Origin: CANKBT01 sp038236005
Lineage (GTDB): Bacteria; Actinomycetota; Actinomycetes; Mycobacteriales; SCTD01
Assembly (NCBI GenBank): GCA_038236005.1
Contig: JBBSTI010000053.1
Span: forward strand, 1-20,761
Reading direction: 5' to 3'
DNA: 20,761 bases
Below are positions 6,691 to 14,011 of this stretch, piece after piece (within the stretch, counting starts at the first letter, position 1; each line of letters starts with the position of its first letter). The notes below the pieces were generated by a model that made no database searches, had not been told where the DNA came from, and worked only from the letters and a program-made list of their open reading frames with translations. A program made the translations under genes and the position numbers.

Positions 6691-7244
6691 GCGTTCTCAT
6701 GCGGGCCAAAGAGGTCGCCAAGCGGCCGGTCGTCACCCTGCACGGCGAGGACATCGCCCAGGTGCGCGACATCGTCTACGACGCCTCGGGCGGAAACGTG
6801 GCCGGCTTCACGCTGGCCGGCCGCGGCATCTTCGCCGGGCCGCTGAAGACCGGGCTGTCCTGGGAGCAGGTCCACGGGATGGGCCCGGACGCGGTGATCG
6901 TCGCGGACGAGGACGCTCTGCACCCGCAGGCGGACGTGGTCAGCAAGGGCGCGGGCGGCGGCGGTGACGTGCTCGGCAGCCGGGTGCTCACCGACACCGG
7001 CACCGACCTCGGCAAGGTGGTCGACGTGATCCTGCAGGTCGGGACGGTGCTGGACGTGGTTGGTTACGAGATCGAGCCGCACGACGGCAAGAACGTGTTC
7101 CTGCCGCTGCCCGACACGCTCGCGGTCTCCAAGGAGAACCTGGTCGTGCCGGACGCCGCGCAGGAGTTCATGACCGACGACCTGGCCGGCTTCGGCGCGT
7201 CGGTCGAGGCGTTCCGTTCACGGCTCGAGGGAGAGCGGCGATGA
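6687..7244 (+). CDS. PRC-barrel domain protein with two PRC-like repeats
   Basis: A soluble 185-residue protein. PRC-barrels are small beta-barrels that occur in photosynthetic reaction centre H subunits and in RimM, and usually mediate binding. The first unit covers about residues 5-80, the second about 92-160, where DVLGSRVLTDTGTDLGKVVD is the typical GxxVxxxxGxxLGxVxD signature. The ATG start overlaps the stop of the membrane peptide and an AGGAAGG run lies about ten bases upstream. Its stop overlaps the start of the next gene as ATGA (7241-7244). It is a paralogue of that next gene. The biochemical role is unknown. Confidence 0.85.
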   Translation: MSVLMRAKEVAKRPVVTLHGEDIAQVRDIVYDASGGNVAGFTLAGRGIFAGPLKTGLSWEQVHGMGPDAVIVADEDALHPQADVVSKGAGGGGDVLGSRVLTDTGTDLGKVVDVILQVGTVLDVVGYEIEPHDGKNVFLPLPDTLAVSKENLVVPDAAQEFMTDDLAGFGASVEAFRSRLEGERR

Positions 7245-7663
7245 GGTTCAGCCAGGCCAAGGGCCACCAGGTGGTCAGCACCAACGACGCCGACACGATC
7301 GGCAAGGTTGACGGGTTCGTCGTCGACACCGGCACCGCGAAGGTCGTCGCGCTCCACCTGAAGAAGACGCCCGGTGACGGAGACCTGCTGTCCTGGGCCG
7401 ACCTCAAGGCCTTCGGCACGGACGCGGTCACCGTCGAGTCGGCCTCGTTGCTCGCCAAGGCCAGTGACGCGGCCAAGGGTCAGGACGTCGTCGGCAGCCG
7501 GATCCTCACCGAGGACGGCGAGGAGCTGGGCGAGGTCAAGGACGTCGAGTTCGACACCGCCGACGGCAGCGTCACCGCCCTGGTCACCAAGAACGGTGAC
7601 GAGGTCGAGGGCATACGCATGATCGGGCTCGGTTCCTACGCCCTGATCGTCAAGCGCGTCTGA
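7241..7663 (+). CDS. PRC-barrel domain protein, paralogue of the preceding gene
   Basis: A soluble 140-residue protein with two PRC-like units, about residues 3-70 and 78-140. In the first, DTIGKVDGFVVDTGTAKVVA is a clear PRC signature; in the second, DVVGSRILTEDGEELGEVKD closely resembles the matching segment of the upstream protein, so the pair arose by duplication. It lacks the C-terminal extension of the first. GAGGGAG lies about seven bases before the ATG, and the four-base overlap points to coupled translation. It is the last gene of the operon and converges with the DUF58 gene. Similar proteins in actinobacteria are annotated only as PRC-barrel proteins. Confidence 0.85.
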   Translation: MRFSQAKGHQVVSTNDADTIGKVDGFVVDTGTAKVVALHLKKTPGDGDLLSWADLKAFGTDAVTVESASLLAKASDAAKGQDVVGSRILTEDGEELGEVKDVEFDTADGSVTALVTKNGDEVEGIRMIGLGSYALIVKRV

Positions 7664-7697
7664 CCAGCCCGACCATGAGGGGTGCACCGCGGCGGGC

Positions 7698-8987
7698 TCA
7701 GAGCCGGCCGGCGGCCTTCAGGTCCAGGTAGCGGTCGCTGACCGCCGGCGCGAACGACTCCGGCGGCGCGTCGACCACCTCGACGCTCCGGCGGCGCAGC
7801 AGGGTCATCATCCGACGGCGCTCGGCGGTGGCCTTCTCGGCGGCGGCTGCGCCGTAGACCTCGGCCGCACTGCCCCGTTCCCGGCGCATCTCGCCCACCC
7901 GCGGGTCGCCCACCGAGGCGAGCACAACGGTGTGCCGCTGGGTCAGCGAGCCGAGTCGGGGCAGCAGCCCCTCCTCGAGCGCGGCGGCGTCCAGCGTCGT
8001 GAACAGCACCACCAGCGACCTGCGGCGGCTGCGGCGCAGCACCTCCGAGACCAGCAGGCGCCCGTCGCTCTCGACCAGCGACGGCTCCAGCAGCGCCATC
8101 GCGTCGGTGAACCGGGTCAGCACGTCGCGCCGGGCCCCGGTCACCGCGACCCGGACCCGCCGGTCCAGGGCCAGCAGATCGACCCGGTCGCCGGCCCGCG
8201 AGGCCAGGGTGGCGAGCAGCAGCGCGGCGTCGAGCGCGGCGTCCAGGCGCGGGGCGTCGCCGACCCGACCGGCCGAGGTGCGTCCGGTGTCGAGCACCAG
8301 CAGCACCTGGCGGTCCCGCTCGGGACGCCAGGTCCGCACGACGACCTCCTGTCGCCGCGCGGTCGCCCGCCAGTCGATCGACCGGGCATCGTCGCCCTCC
8401 ACGTAGTCGCGCAGGCTGTCGAACTCGGTGCCCTGCCCGCGCACCCGGGCGGCCTGCTGACCGTCCAGGATCCGCAGCCGGGAGAGCCGCTCGGGCAGGA
8501 ACTTGCGGGAGGCGAACGACGGCTGCACCCGCACCGCCCACGGCACCACGTGCCGACCCTGACGGCCGGCGATCCCGAGCGGGCCGAGCGAGCGGACGGT
8601 GACCCGGTCGGGCTCCCGGTCGCCGCGCCGGGTCGGCAGCAGCGTGGTGGTGAGGACCCGCTGGCCCCCGGCCGGCACGTCGAGGGACTGCACCGCGGGG
8701 GAGGCACCGGCCGACGGGACCCAGGCGTCCCGCAGCGACCCGGACAGGGCCCTGCCCGACGGGTTCGCGACGACCAGGTCCACGTGCGCCTGCTGGGTCA
8801 GCCGCACCACCGTGTCGCCGCGCCGGGACAGTCGCAGCCCGGCGACCGAGGCGGCCAGCACGAGGTCGACGGCGATCAGAACGACCAGGGCCAGCGCGAC
8901 CAGCAACACGGTCAGCAGCCGGGGCGCCAGCGCGACCGGTAGCACCCCGAGCCGGGCGAGCAGCGCAGCCCGCCCGGTCAGCGTCAC
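7698..8987 (-). CDS. DUF58 domain protein, last gene of the MoxR operon
   Basis: A 429-residue membrane-anchored protein. A hydrophobic hairpin near residues 20-52 anchors it. The DUF58 core is at about 205-245, with the conserved run DSLRDYVEGDDARSIDW followed by RATARRQEVVVRTW. The following LLVLDTGRTSAG begins a von Willebrand A-like fold in which DTGRTS stands where a metal-site DxSxS would be, so the site looks degenerate. DUF58 proteins are usual partners of MoxR ATPases and may be their substrates or adaptors. The GTG start at 8987 lies 16 bases after the moxR stop with GGGGG a few bases upstream. Confidence 0.9.
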   Translation of the reverse strand: MTLTGRAALLARLGVLPVALAPRLLTVLLVALALVVLIAVDLVLAASVAGLRLSRRGDTVVRLTQQAHVDLVVANPSGRALSGSLRDAWVPSAGASPAVQSLDVPAGGQRVLTTTLLPTRRGDREPDRVTVRSLGPLGIAGRQGRHVVPWAVRVQPSFASRKFLPERLSRLRILDGQQAARVRGQGTEFDSLRDYVEGDDARSIDWRATARRQEVVVRTWRPERDRQVLLVLDTGRTSAGRVGDAPRLDAALDAALLLATLASRAGDRVDLLALDRRVRVAVTGARRDVLTRFTDAMALLEPSLVESDGRLLVSEVLRRSRRRSLVVLFTTLDAAALEEGLLPRLGSLTQRHTVVLASVGDPRVGEMRRERGSAAEVYGAAAAEKATAERRRMMTLLRRRSVEVVDAPPESFAPAVSDRYLDLKAAGRL

Positions 8988-9003
8988 GACAGCCCCCGAG
9001 CGG

Positions 9004-10104
9004 TCAGCGCGGGACCGGGACCGACGCGAGCACGCCGTCGAGCACGCCGTCCGGGCTGGCGCCCTCCAGCTCGGCCTCGGGACGCAGCGCGATCCGGTGG
9101 CGCAGGGTCGGCCGGGCGAGCGCCTTCACGTCGTCCGGCGTCAGGTAGTCGCGGCCGGACAGCCACGCCCACGCCTTGCTGGTGGCGAGCAGGGCGACGG
9201 CGGCGCGGGGGGAGACGCCCAGCGACAGCGACGGCGAGGACCGGGTCGCCCGGCACAGGTCGACCAGGTAGCCGAGCACCTCGGGAGCCACGGACACGGC
9301 GGCGACCCCGGCCCGACCGGCGGCCAGGTCGGCAGCGTTCGCGACCGGCGAGAGCGCCGACAGGTCGCGCGGGTCGAAGCCGGCGTCGTGGGCGAGCAGG
9401 ACCTTCAGCTCGTCGTCACGCTCGGGCAGCGGCATCGTCAGCTTGAGCAGGAACCGGTCCAGCTGGGCCTCGGGCAGCGGATAGGTGCCTTCGTACTCGA
9501 CCGGGTTCTGCGTCGCGATCACCAGGAACGGGTCGGGCAGCAGCTGCGGGTCGCCGTCCACCGACACCTGCCGCTCCTCCATCGCTTCCAGCAGCGAGGC
9601 CTGGGTCTTGGGGGGCGTCCGGTTGATCTCGTCAGCGAGCAGCAGGTTGGTGAACACCGGCCCCTTGCGGAAGGTGAACGCACCGCTGCGGTCGTAGACC
9701 AGCGAGCCGGTCACGTCGCCGGGCATCAGGTCGGGGGTGAACTGCACCCGCTTGGTCTCCAGCTCCAGCGCCGCGGACAGGGCCCGCACCAGCAGCGTCT
9801 TGGCCACCCCGGGCACGCCTTCGAGCAGCACGTGGCCGCGGCACAGCAGCGCGATGACCAGGCCGGTCACCGCTGCCTCCTGGCCGATGACGGCCTTGCC
9901 GACCTCGCCGCGGAGCGCATCGAGCGCCTCACGTGGGTCGCGGGCGGGGGCCGAGCGAGGTGCTCGGGTCCGGGGGCGTGCGGCCGGGGACCTCTCGGCC
10001 GGGGTCTTGTCGGCGGGGATCTTCTCGACAGGGGTCTTGTCGACCCGGACCGGGCGTCGACGCGCCGTCGGGGCGGTGTCCTCGCCGGGGCTGGGTGCGG
10101 TCAC
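9004..10104 (-). CDS. MoxR-family AAA+ ATPase with disordered repeat-bearing N-terminus
   Basis: A 366-residue ATPase of the MoxR (RavA-related) branch, thought to act as a chaperone that matures protein complexes together with DUF58/vWA partners. Walker A is GVPGVAKT (96-103), Walker B is LLLADE (154-159), sensor 1 is ATQN (197-200), and the sensor 2/lid region follows to the end. Residues 1-55 are an unusual Pro/Lys/Arg/Ala-rich extension with the imperfect repeat DKTPVEKIPADKTPAERSP. The GTG at 10104 has GGGAG nine bases upstream; the frame is open further but would overlap the previous gene. It follows the DUF4350 gene after 58 bases, the widest gap in this operon. Confidence 0.92.
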   Translation of the reverse strand: MTAPSPGEDTAPTARRRPVRVDKTPVEKIPADKTPAERSPAARPRTRAPRSAPARDPREALDALRGEVGKAVIGQEAAVTGLVIALLCRGHVLLEGVPGVAKTLLVRALSAALELETKRVQFTPDLMPGDVTGSLVYDRSGAFTFRKGPVFTNLLLADEINRTPPKTQASLLEAMEERQVSVDGDPQLLPDPFLVIATQNPVEYEGTYPLPEAQLDRFLLKLTMPLPERDDELKVLLAHDAGFDPRDLSALSPVANAADLAAGRAGVAAVSVAPEVLGYLVDLCRATRSSPSLSLGVSPRAAVALLATSKAWAWLSGRDYLTPDDVKALARPTLRHRIALRPEAELEGASPDGVLDGVLASVPVPR

Positions 10105-10162
10105 GGTCGTGGACTCCCGGTGCTCTGGGGGCGGGTCGCGGTCACGGGGCCTCGTGCGTCTT

Positions 10163-11371
10163 TCACGGGTGCCCCTCGTGCGGCTCGAGCGTGTCGAGCT
10201 CACGGGCCAGGCGTACGAGGCCCTCGTCGTCCCGCGGTGCCGCACCGTACAGCAGGTCACCGACCCGACGGGGGTCCTGACCGAGCCTCGTGGAGGCGAT
10301 GTCGACGAGGCCCTCGGGCCCGGTCTCAGGCGGGACCTGAAGGCGGCGACCGACCCGTGCGCGAGCACCGGAACGCAGCGCCTCCGCCGCCTCGGCGCGG
10401 GCGCCGGCCACCTGATACAGCCGACCACGACCCTCAACCGTCTCGGCCGCCCGGACCACGATCGGCAGCGGCTCGGTGACGACCCGCCCGAGCCGCCGCG
10501 CGCGCCAGAGCGCGAGCAGCACCACGGCGATCCCGACCTGCAGGGCGCCCCAGGTGATCGCGTCCGGCACCAGCTCGCCGATCGTGCGGTCAGGGCTGCC
10601 GAGCACCGTGCGGTCCGGGCTGGGCACGACCCACAGCACCTGCGTCACCCCGGCGCCGTCCGGAGCCTCGGCGAGCAGCCCGAGCGCGAGCGCGGCGTTG
10701 CCGCCGGAGTCGGCGTGCTTGTTGGTGAGCACGTCCGGCGCGCCGAGCAGCGCGACCCGGGCGTCCGGGAGCAGCAGCAGGCTCGCCGCGTCGTCGACGG
10801 CGTAGCAGCCGGTCGTGCCGGGCGAGACGCCGTAGAGCACGCCGCCGGTCCGGGCGTCGCCGGCCCGCTGGGCCACCGGGGCGTCGCACGCCGGCCCGCG
10901 CACCTGGGTGTCCTCGACCCGGACGACGGTCACGGGAAGACCGAGCGCCTCCACGTCGTCGGGGACTGCCGACAGCACCAGCAGGGACGCCCCCGCGGAC
11001 CGGACGATCTCACCGACCCGCTGACGCTCGGTGAAGGTCAAGGCCGCAGGCGCCAGCACGACGTTGCTGCCCGGGCCGATCGCCGCCTCGAGCTGTGGCA
11101 CGTCACCCACGACCTCGGTCGGCACCCCGAGCTCTGCCAGCACGGTCGCGACCCCGCGGGCGCCGCCCTGGCTGTAGGAGCGCGGGTCCAGGGTGCCGCC
11201 GCCGGTGCGCTGCAGCACCCCCAGGACCGCGAGGGCGACCAGCAGCACGACGAGCACGACGAGCGGCGCGCGATAGCGGCGGAGCACGTCCCCGACACCG
11301 ACCTGGCGGCTCGTCGTCGGCGAGGGCGAGGACGAGGTCGCGGGCCCGGAGCTCTCGGTCAGCAGGGTCAC
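10163..11371 (-). CDS. DUF4350 domain membrane protein
   Basis: A 402-residue protein with two membrane helices, near residues 35-53 and 273-291. The region between, which should be outside the cell, carries the DUF4350 domain: the start LDPRSYSQGGARGVATVLAELG is typical, followed by an alpha/beta fold resembling class I amidotransferase-like domains without visible catalytic residues. The C-terminal 110 residues are cytoplasmic and Arg-rich. The GTG start overlaps the stop of the DUF4129 gene (bases 11368-11371), so translation is coupled. It is a constant member of the actinobacterial DUF4129/DUF4350/MoxR/DUF58 cluster; its molecular role is unknown. Confidence 0.88.
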   Translation of the reverse strand: MTLLTESSGPATSSSPSPTTSRQVGVGDVLRRYRAPLVVLVVLLVALAVLGVLQRTGGGTLDPRSYSQGGARGVATVLAELGVPTEVVGDVPQLEAAIGPGSNVVLAPAALTFTERQRVGEIVRSAGASLLVLSAVPDDVEALGLPVTVVRVEDTQVRGPACDAPVAQRAGDARTGGVLYGVSPGTTGCYAVDDAASLLLLPDARVALLGAPDVLTNKHADSGGNAALALGLLAEAPDGAGVTQVLWVVPSPDRTVLGSPDRTIGELVPDAITWGALQVGIAVVLLALWRARRLGRVVTEPLPIVVRAAETVEGRGRLYQVAGARAEAAEALRSGARARVGRRLQVPPETGPEGLVDIASTRLGQDPRRVGDLLYGAAPRDDEGLVRLARELDTLEPHEGHP

Positions 11372-12042
11372 GACGGGAGCACGGGCCCGCCCGGGGTGGC
11401 CGGTCCGGCGCCGGCCGCCGCCAGCCGGGCCGGCTGCACCGCCATCGCCATCTCGTCGGCGGCGACCACGAGGCGGTAGCCGTCGACGTCGGCGGGGCGT
11501 CCGCCGTACCAGGTCTCGTCGAAGGTCCGGGCCGCGGTCGTCATCGGGCCGGCCAGCGTCGGCGCGGCGCGACCCGCCTCACGCGCCACCTCGCCCGCCG
11601 TACGCCCGGGTCGGCGCTCCAGCAGCCCGCGTTCCTCCAGCTCGCGCGAGGCGGCCCGCAGCCGCTCGCGGACCGCGTCGTCGAACGCGCCGGACGCGGC
11701 GGCCTGCTCGGCGCGGGTCCGGTGCTCGGCGGCGCTGCGCAGCGGCTCGCCGAGGAACAGATCGGCCCGGCCCGGGCCGCCACGCCGCGGTCCGACCTTC
11801 ACCAGGACCACCACGACGAGCAGGACCAGCAGAGCGACGAGCACGACGATCGCGAGCGGTGCCTGGTCGATCCCGCCGGCCGCGTTCGACACGAGCGAGC
11901 CGAGCCAGCGCACGAAGCGCCCGAGCAGGTCCAGCAGGGCGGGGGGCTTCTCGTCCTCGTACGCCCGCTTGCGCAGCTCGTCCGAGAGCAGCTTGCGCGC
12001 CGGGTCGCGGCCCGGCAGGTCGACCGGGAGCCGGGCGAGCAC
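11368..12042 (-). CDS. DUF4129 domain membrane protein
   Basis: A 224-residue protein with one membrane helix near residues 62-82. About 45 residues before it include a probable amphipathic segment (LSDELRKRAYEDE). The cytoplasmic DUF4129 domain is at about 120-195, with RTAGEVARE and FDETWYGG as its conserved parts. In other bacteria DUF4129 may be fused to transglutaminase domains; here it stands alone, as is usual next to MoxR operons. The GTG at 12042 is chosen because it lies two bases after the stop of the preceding gene; the frame remains open upstream but only within that gene. Confidence 0.88.
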   Translation of the reverse strand: MLARLPVDLPGRDPARKLLSDELRKRAYEDEKPPALLDLLGRFVRWLGSLVSNAAGGIDQAPLAIVVLVALLVLLVVVVLVKVGPRRGGPGRADLFLGEPLRSAAEHRTRAEQAAASGAFDDAVRERLRAASRELEERGLLERRPGRTAGEVAREAGRAAPTLAGPMTTAARTFDETWYGGRPADVDGYRLVVAADEMAMAVQPARLAAAGAGPATPGGPVLPS

Positions 12043-12044
12043 GG

Positions 12045-13121
12045 TCAGCGGCCCTCGTTCGCCGCGGCGGTCAGAGTGACGTCCAGACCCTCGGCGCGCA
12101 TCCGGCGGTCGAGGTAGAGCAGGGCGGTCACGCCGGCGGCGAACGGTCCGACGATCGCGGTCGCGATACCGCCACCGAGGGAGGTCAGGATCACCCCGAG
12201 GACGGAGCTGGGCTCGACGGCCAACGCCCCGATCGCGATGAACGGCACCTGCAGGATCCCCTGCAGCACCGAGGCGATGACGCTGGCCAGGACCAGGATC
12301 CCGAACGTGCGCCAGAACGCACCCTTCACCAGCGCCCAGGAGCGCCGCAGCGAGGCACGGATCGAGGCCTTCTCCAGGATCAGCGCGGGGGTCGCGAGCG
12401 CGAGCCGGACGTAGAGGAACACGGCTACCGGGATGCTGACGAACACCACGATCCCGCCGACGACCGTCAGCGGCACCGACTGGAGCGCCAGCCCGACGAC
12501 CAGCAGCACCGCCGCGACCAGCACGGGGAGCGAGGCCAGCAGCGAGACCAGCAGGGTCGCACCGAGCAACGCCCAGATCCTCGGTCGCACCTGCTGCCAC
12601 GCCTCGCCGAGGGTGATGTCGCGGCCCAGCACGGCCCGTCCCATGACGGCCGTGATGAAGCCGGACAGCACCACGGTGCCGATCAGCGCGACGAGCACGG
12701 TGCCGAGCAGCCCGAGCAGGGTGCCCCCGATCTGAGCGTCGGTGAACTCCGCGGCGGACGGGTCGACCGAGGTCCCGAGGGTTGCGTCGGGGACCAGCAG
12801 CAGGAACGCGATCGTCGCCACCGTCGTCACCACCGCGACCACGGCCGACAGCCCCAGGGTCGGCACCGGATAACGGCGGACGACCGACACGGCGCCGTCG
12901 AGGATCTCGCCCAGGCCCAGCGGGCGCAGCGGGATCACCCCCGGCTTCGGGGCACCGAGGGCGGGCCCGCCCCAGCCGGCGGGCGCGGACCAGCTGTTCC
13001 CGTACGCCCCGCTCTGCGCGGGTGGCCCTTGGGACGATCCGCCCCAGCCGGTCGGCGGGGTCGGTGCGGCAGGAGGCTCGTCGTCGGTGGGCGAGGACCA
13101 GTAGCGCGGTTCGTCGGCCAT
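12045..13121 (-). CDS. GPDPase-type membrane domain protein with Pro/Gly-rich N-terminus
   Basis: A 358-residue multispan membrane protein, first gene of the MoxR operon. Residues 1-62 are Pro/Gly/Ser/Trp-rich and probably disordered in the cytoplasm. The membrane region matches the glycerophosphoryl diester phosphodiesterase membrane domain found as a separate protein in actinobacteria: RPLGLGEILDGAVSVVRRYP at 66-85, LALATPALILE near 240-250, SLRRSWALV near 257-265, and LYLDRRMRAEGLD near the end. It has about six hydrophobic stretches and no catalytic phosphodiesterase domain. The ATG at 13121 has GGGAG four bases upstream and overlaps the stop of a possible 26-codon leader ORF (TGATG). Its function is unknown. 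Confidence 0.86.
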   Translation of the reverse strand: MADEPRYWSSPTDDEPPAAPTPPTGWGGSSQGPPAQSGAYGNSWSAPAGWGGPALGAPKPGVIPLRPLGLGEILDGAVSVVRRYPVPTLGLSAVVAVVTTVATIAFLLLVPDATLGTSVDPSAAEFTDAQIGGTLLGLLGTVLVALIGTVVLSGFITAVMGRAVLGRDITLGEAWQQVRPRIWALLGATLLVSLLASLPVLVAAVLLVVGLALQSVPLTVVGGIVVFVSIPVAVFLYVRLALATPALILEKASIRASLRRSWALVKGAFWRTFGILVLASVIASVLQGILQVPFIAIGALAVEPSSVLGVILTSLGGGIATAIVGPFAAGVTALLYLDRRMRAEGLDVTLTAAANEGR

Positions 13122-13201
13122 CAGACTCCCGGGGTCGTCGCGCGGAGGGGAACCGCGCGGGTCAGGTCTGCGTTCAGGTCTACGTTCAGGCCTTCGTTCA
13201 T
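13121..13201 (-). CDS. Possible 26-residue leader ORF overlapping the start of the MoxR operon
   Basis: ATG at 13201 to TGA at 13123-13121 encodes a peptide beginning MNEGLNVDLNADLTRAV. The stop overlaps the next start as TGATG. The first half is encoded by three 12-bp tandem repeats, so each repeat adds four residues in frame (GLNV, DLNA, DL). No clear Shine-Dalgarno sequence precedes this ATG. The repeats may equally be a DNA element and the ORF a by-product. Confidence 0.25.
   Translation of the reverse strand: MNEGLNVDLNADLTRAVPLRATTPGV
13164..13199 (+). repeat. Three tandem 12-bp repeats between mtrA and the MoxR operon
   Basis: AGGTCTGCGTTC, AGGTCTACGTTC and AGGCCTTCGTTC follow each other without gaps; units one and two differ at one base and unit three at two or three. 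They lie in the 198-base divergent interval, 43 bases from the start of the minus-strand operon and about 120 from mtrA. They could bind a regulator of either direction, or be coding (see the leader ORF). Confidence 0.8.
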
Positions 13202-13266
13202 GGTGGCACGAGAATCCTGGTGCGCGGCAGCCCGTCGGCCCGTCCGCACCACGAGGTCGTCCCGAG

Positions 13267-13308
13267 GGTGCGACCATCTGCGGGGGGCCGCACCGTGACG
13301 GACCGCAG
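13267..13308 (+). other. Overlapping inverted repeats in the mtrA leader
   Basis: GGTGCG at 13267-13272 can pair with CGCACC at 13289-13294, TGCGG at 13279-13283 with CCGCA at 13288-13292, and CTGCGG at 13278-13283 with CCGCAG at 13303-13308. These are alternatives, so only one or two can form at once. They end just before the mtrA Shine-Dalgarno sequence (AAGGGG at 13309-13314). In DNA of this GC content such pairs may be chance. Confidence 0.3.
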
Positions 13309-13319
13309 AAGGGGTGACG

Positions 13320-14009
13320 ATGAGGGCTCGCGTGCTGGTGGTCGACGACGACCCGGCGCTGGCCGAGATGCTCGGGATCGTGCTGCGCGGCGACGGCTTC
13401 GAGGTGGCCTTCTGCGCCGACGGCAGCAAGGCGGTCGGCGCCTTCCGGCGCGAGCGTCCGGACGTGGTGCTGCTGGACCTGATGCTGCCCGGGCTCGACG
13501 GGCTGGAGGTCTGTCGCCAGGTGCGCGCCGAGAGCGGCGTGCCGATCATCATGCTCACCGCCCGCAGCGACACGCTGGACATCGTGCTCGGGCTGGAGAG
13601 CGGCGCCGACGACTACGTCGTCAAGCCGTTCAAGCCCAAGGAGATCGTCGCCCGGGTGCGGGCCCGGCTGCGACAGCACGACGACCAGCCGGCGGAGCTG
13701 CTCACGATCGGGCCGGAGGCTGACCCGGTGACCATCGACGTGCAGGGGCACCTCGTCACGCGAGACGGCCAGGGCCTGGCCCTCACCCCGCTCGAGTTCG
13801 ACCTGCTCGTCGCGCTCGCCCGCAAGCCGCGGACGGTGTTCACCCGCGAGGTGCTGCTCGAGCAGGTCTGGAACTACCGGCACGCCGCCGACACCCGGCT
13901 CGTCAACGTCCATGTGCAGCGGCTGCGGGCCAAGGTCGAGCGTGACCCGGAGACGCCGCAGGTCGTGCTGACCGTGCGTGGCGTCGGCTACAAGGCGGGC
14001 TCGGGCTGA
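13320..14009 (+). CDS. mtrA: MtrA, OmpR/PhoB-family response regulator
   Basis: A 229-residue DNA-binding regulator of the actinobacterial MtrAB system, which links cell division, envelope maintenance and, in mycobacteria, replication. The receiver domain has the acidic pocket Asp9-Asp11, phospho-acceptor Asp53 in LLDLMLPG, Thr80 and Lys102 (KPF). The winged-helix output domain covers about 130-226, with LTPLEFDLLVALARKP, the recognition helix TRLVNVHVQRLRAKVE and the wing VRGVGYK, all typical of MtrA. I chose the ATG at 13320 because AAGGGG lies five bases upstream; a GTG two codons earlier overlaps that Shine-Dalgarno sequence. The mtrB start follows the stop after two bases. Confidence 0.96.
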   Translation: MRARVLVVDDDPALAEMLGIVLRGDGFEVAFCADGSKAVGAFRRERPDVVLLDLMLPGLDGLEVCRQVRAESGVPIIMLTARSDTLDIVLGLESGADDYVVKPFKPKEIVARVRARLRQHDDQPAELLTIGPEADPVTIDVQGHLVTRDGQGLALTPLEFDLLVALARKPRTVFTREVLLEQVWNYRHAADTRLVNVHVQRLRAKVERDPETPQVVLTVRGVGYKAGSG

Positions 14010-14011
14010 CG

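Noticed and set aside
11095..13298. Long plus-strand open frames antisense to the DUF4350, DUF4129 and membrane protein genes
   Set aside because: They are shadows of the minus-strand operon, with low-complexity Arg/Gln/His-rich sequence.
13314..13319. GTG two codons before the mtrA ATG as start
   Set aside because: It would overlap the AAGGGG Shine-Dalgarno sequence; the ATG at 13320 has it at normal spacing.
13295..13319. Two GTGACG words upstream of mtrA as an autoregulatory MtrA site
   Set aside because: They are 19 bases apart, not phased like the 3780-3820 set, and the second overlaps the Shine-Dalgarno sequence and start region; two copies are expected by chance in this DNA.
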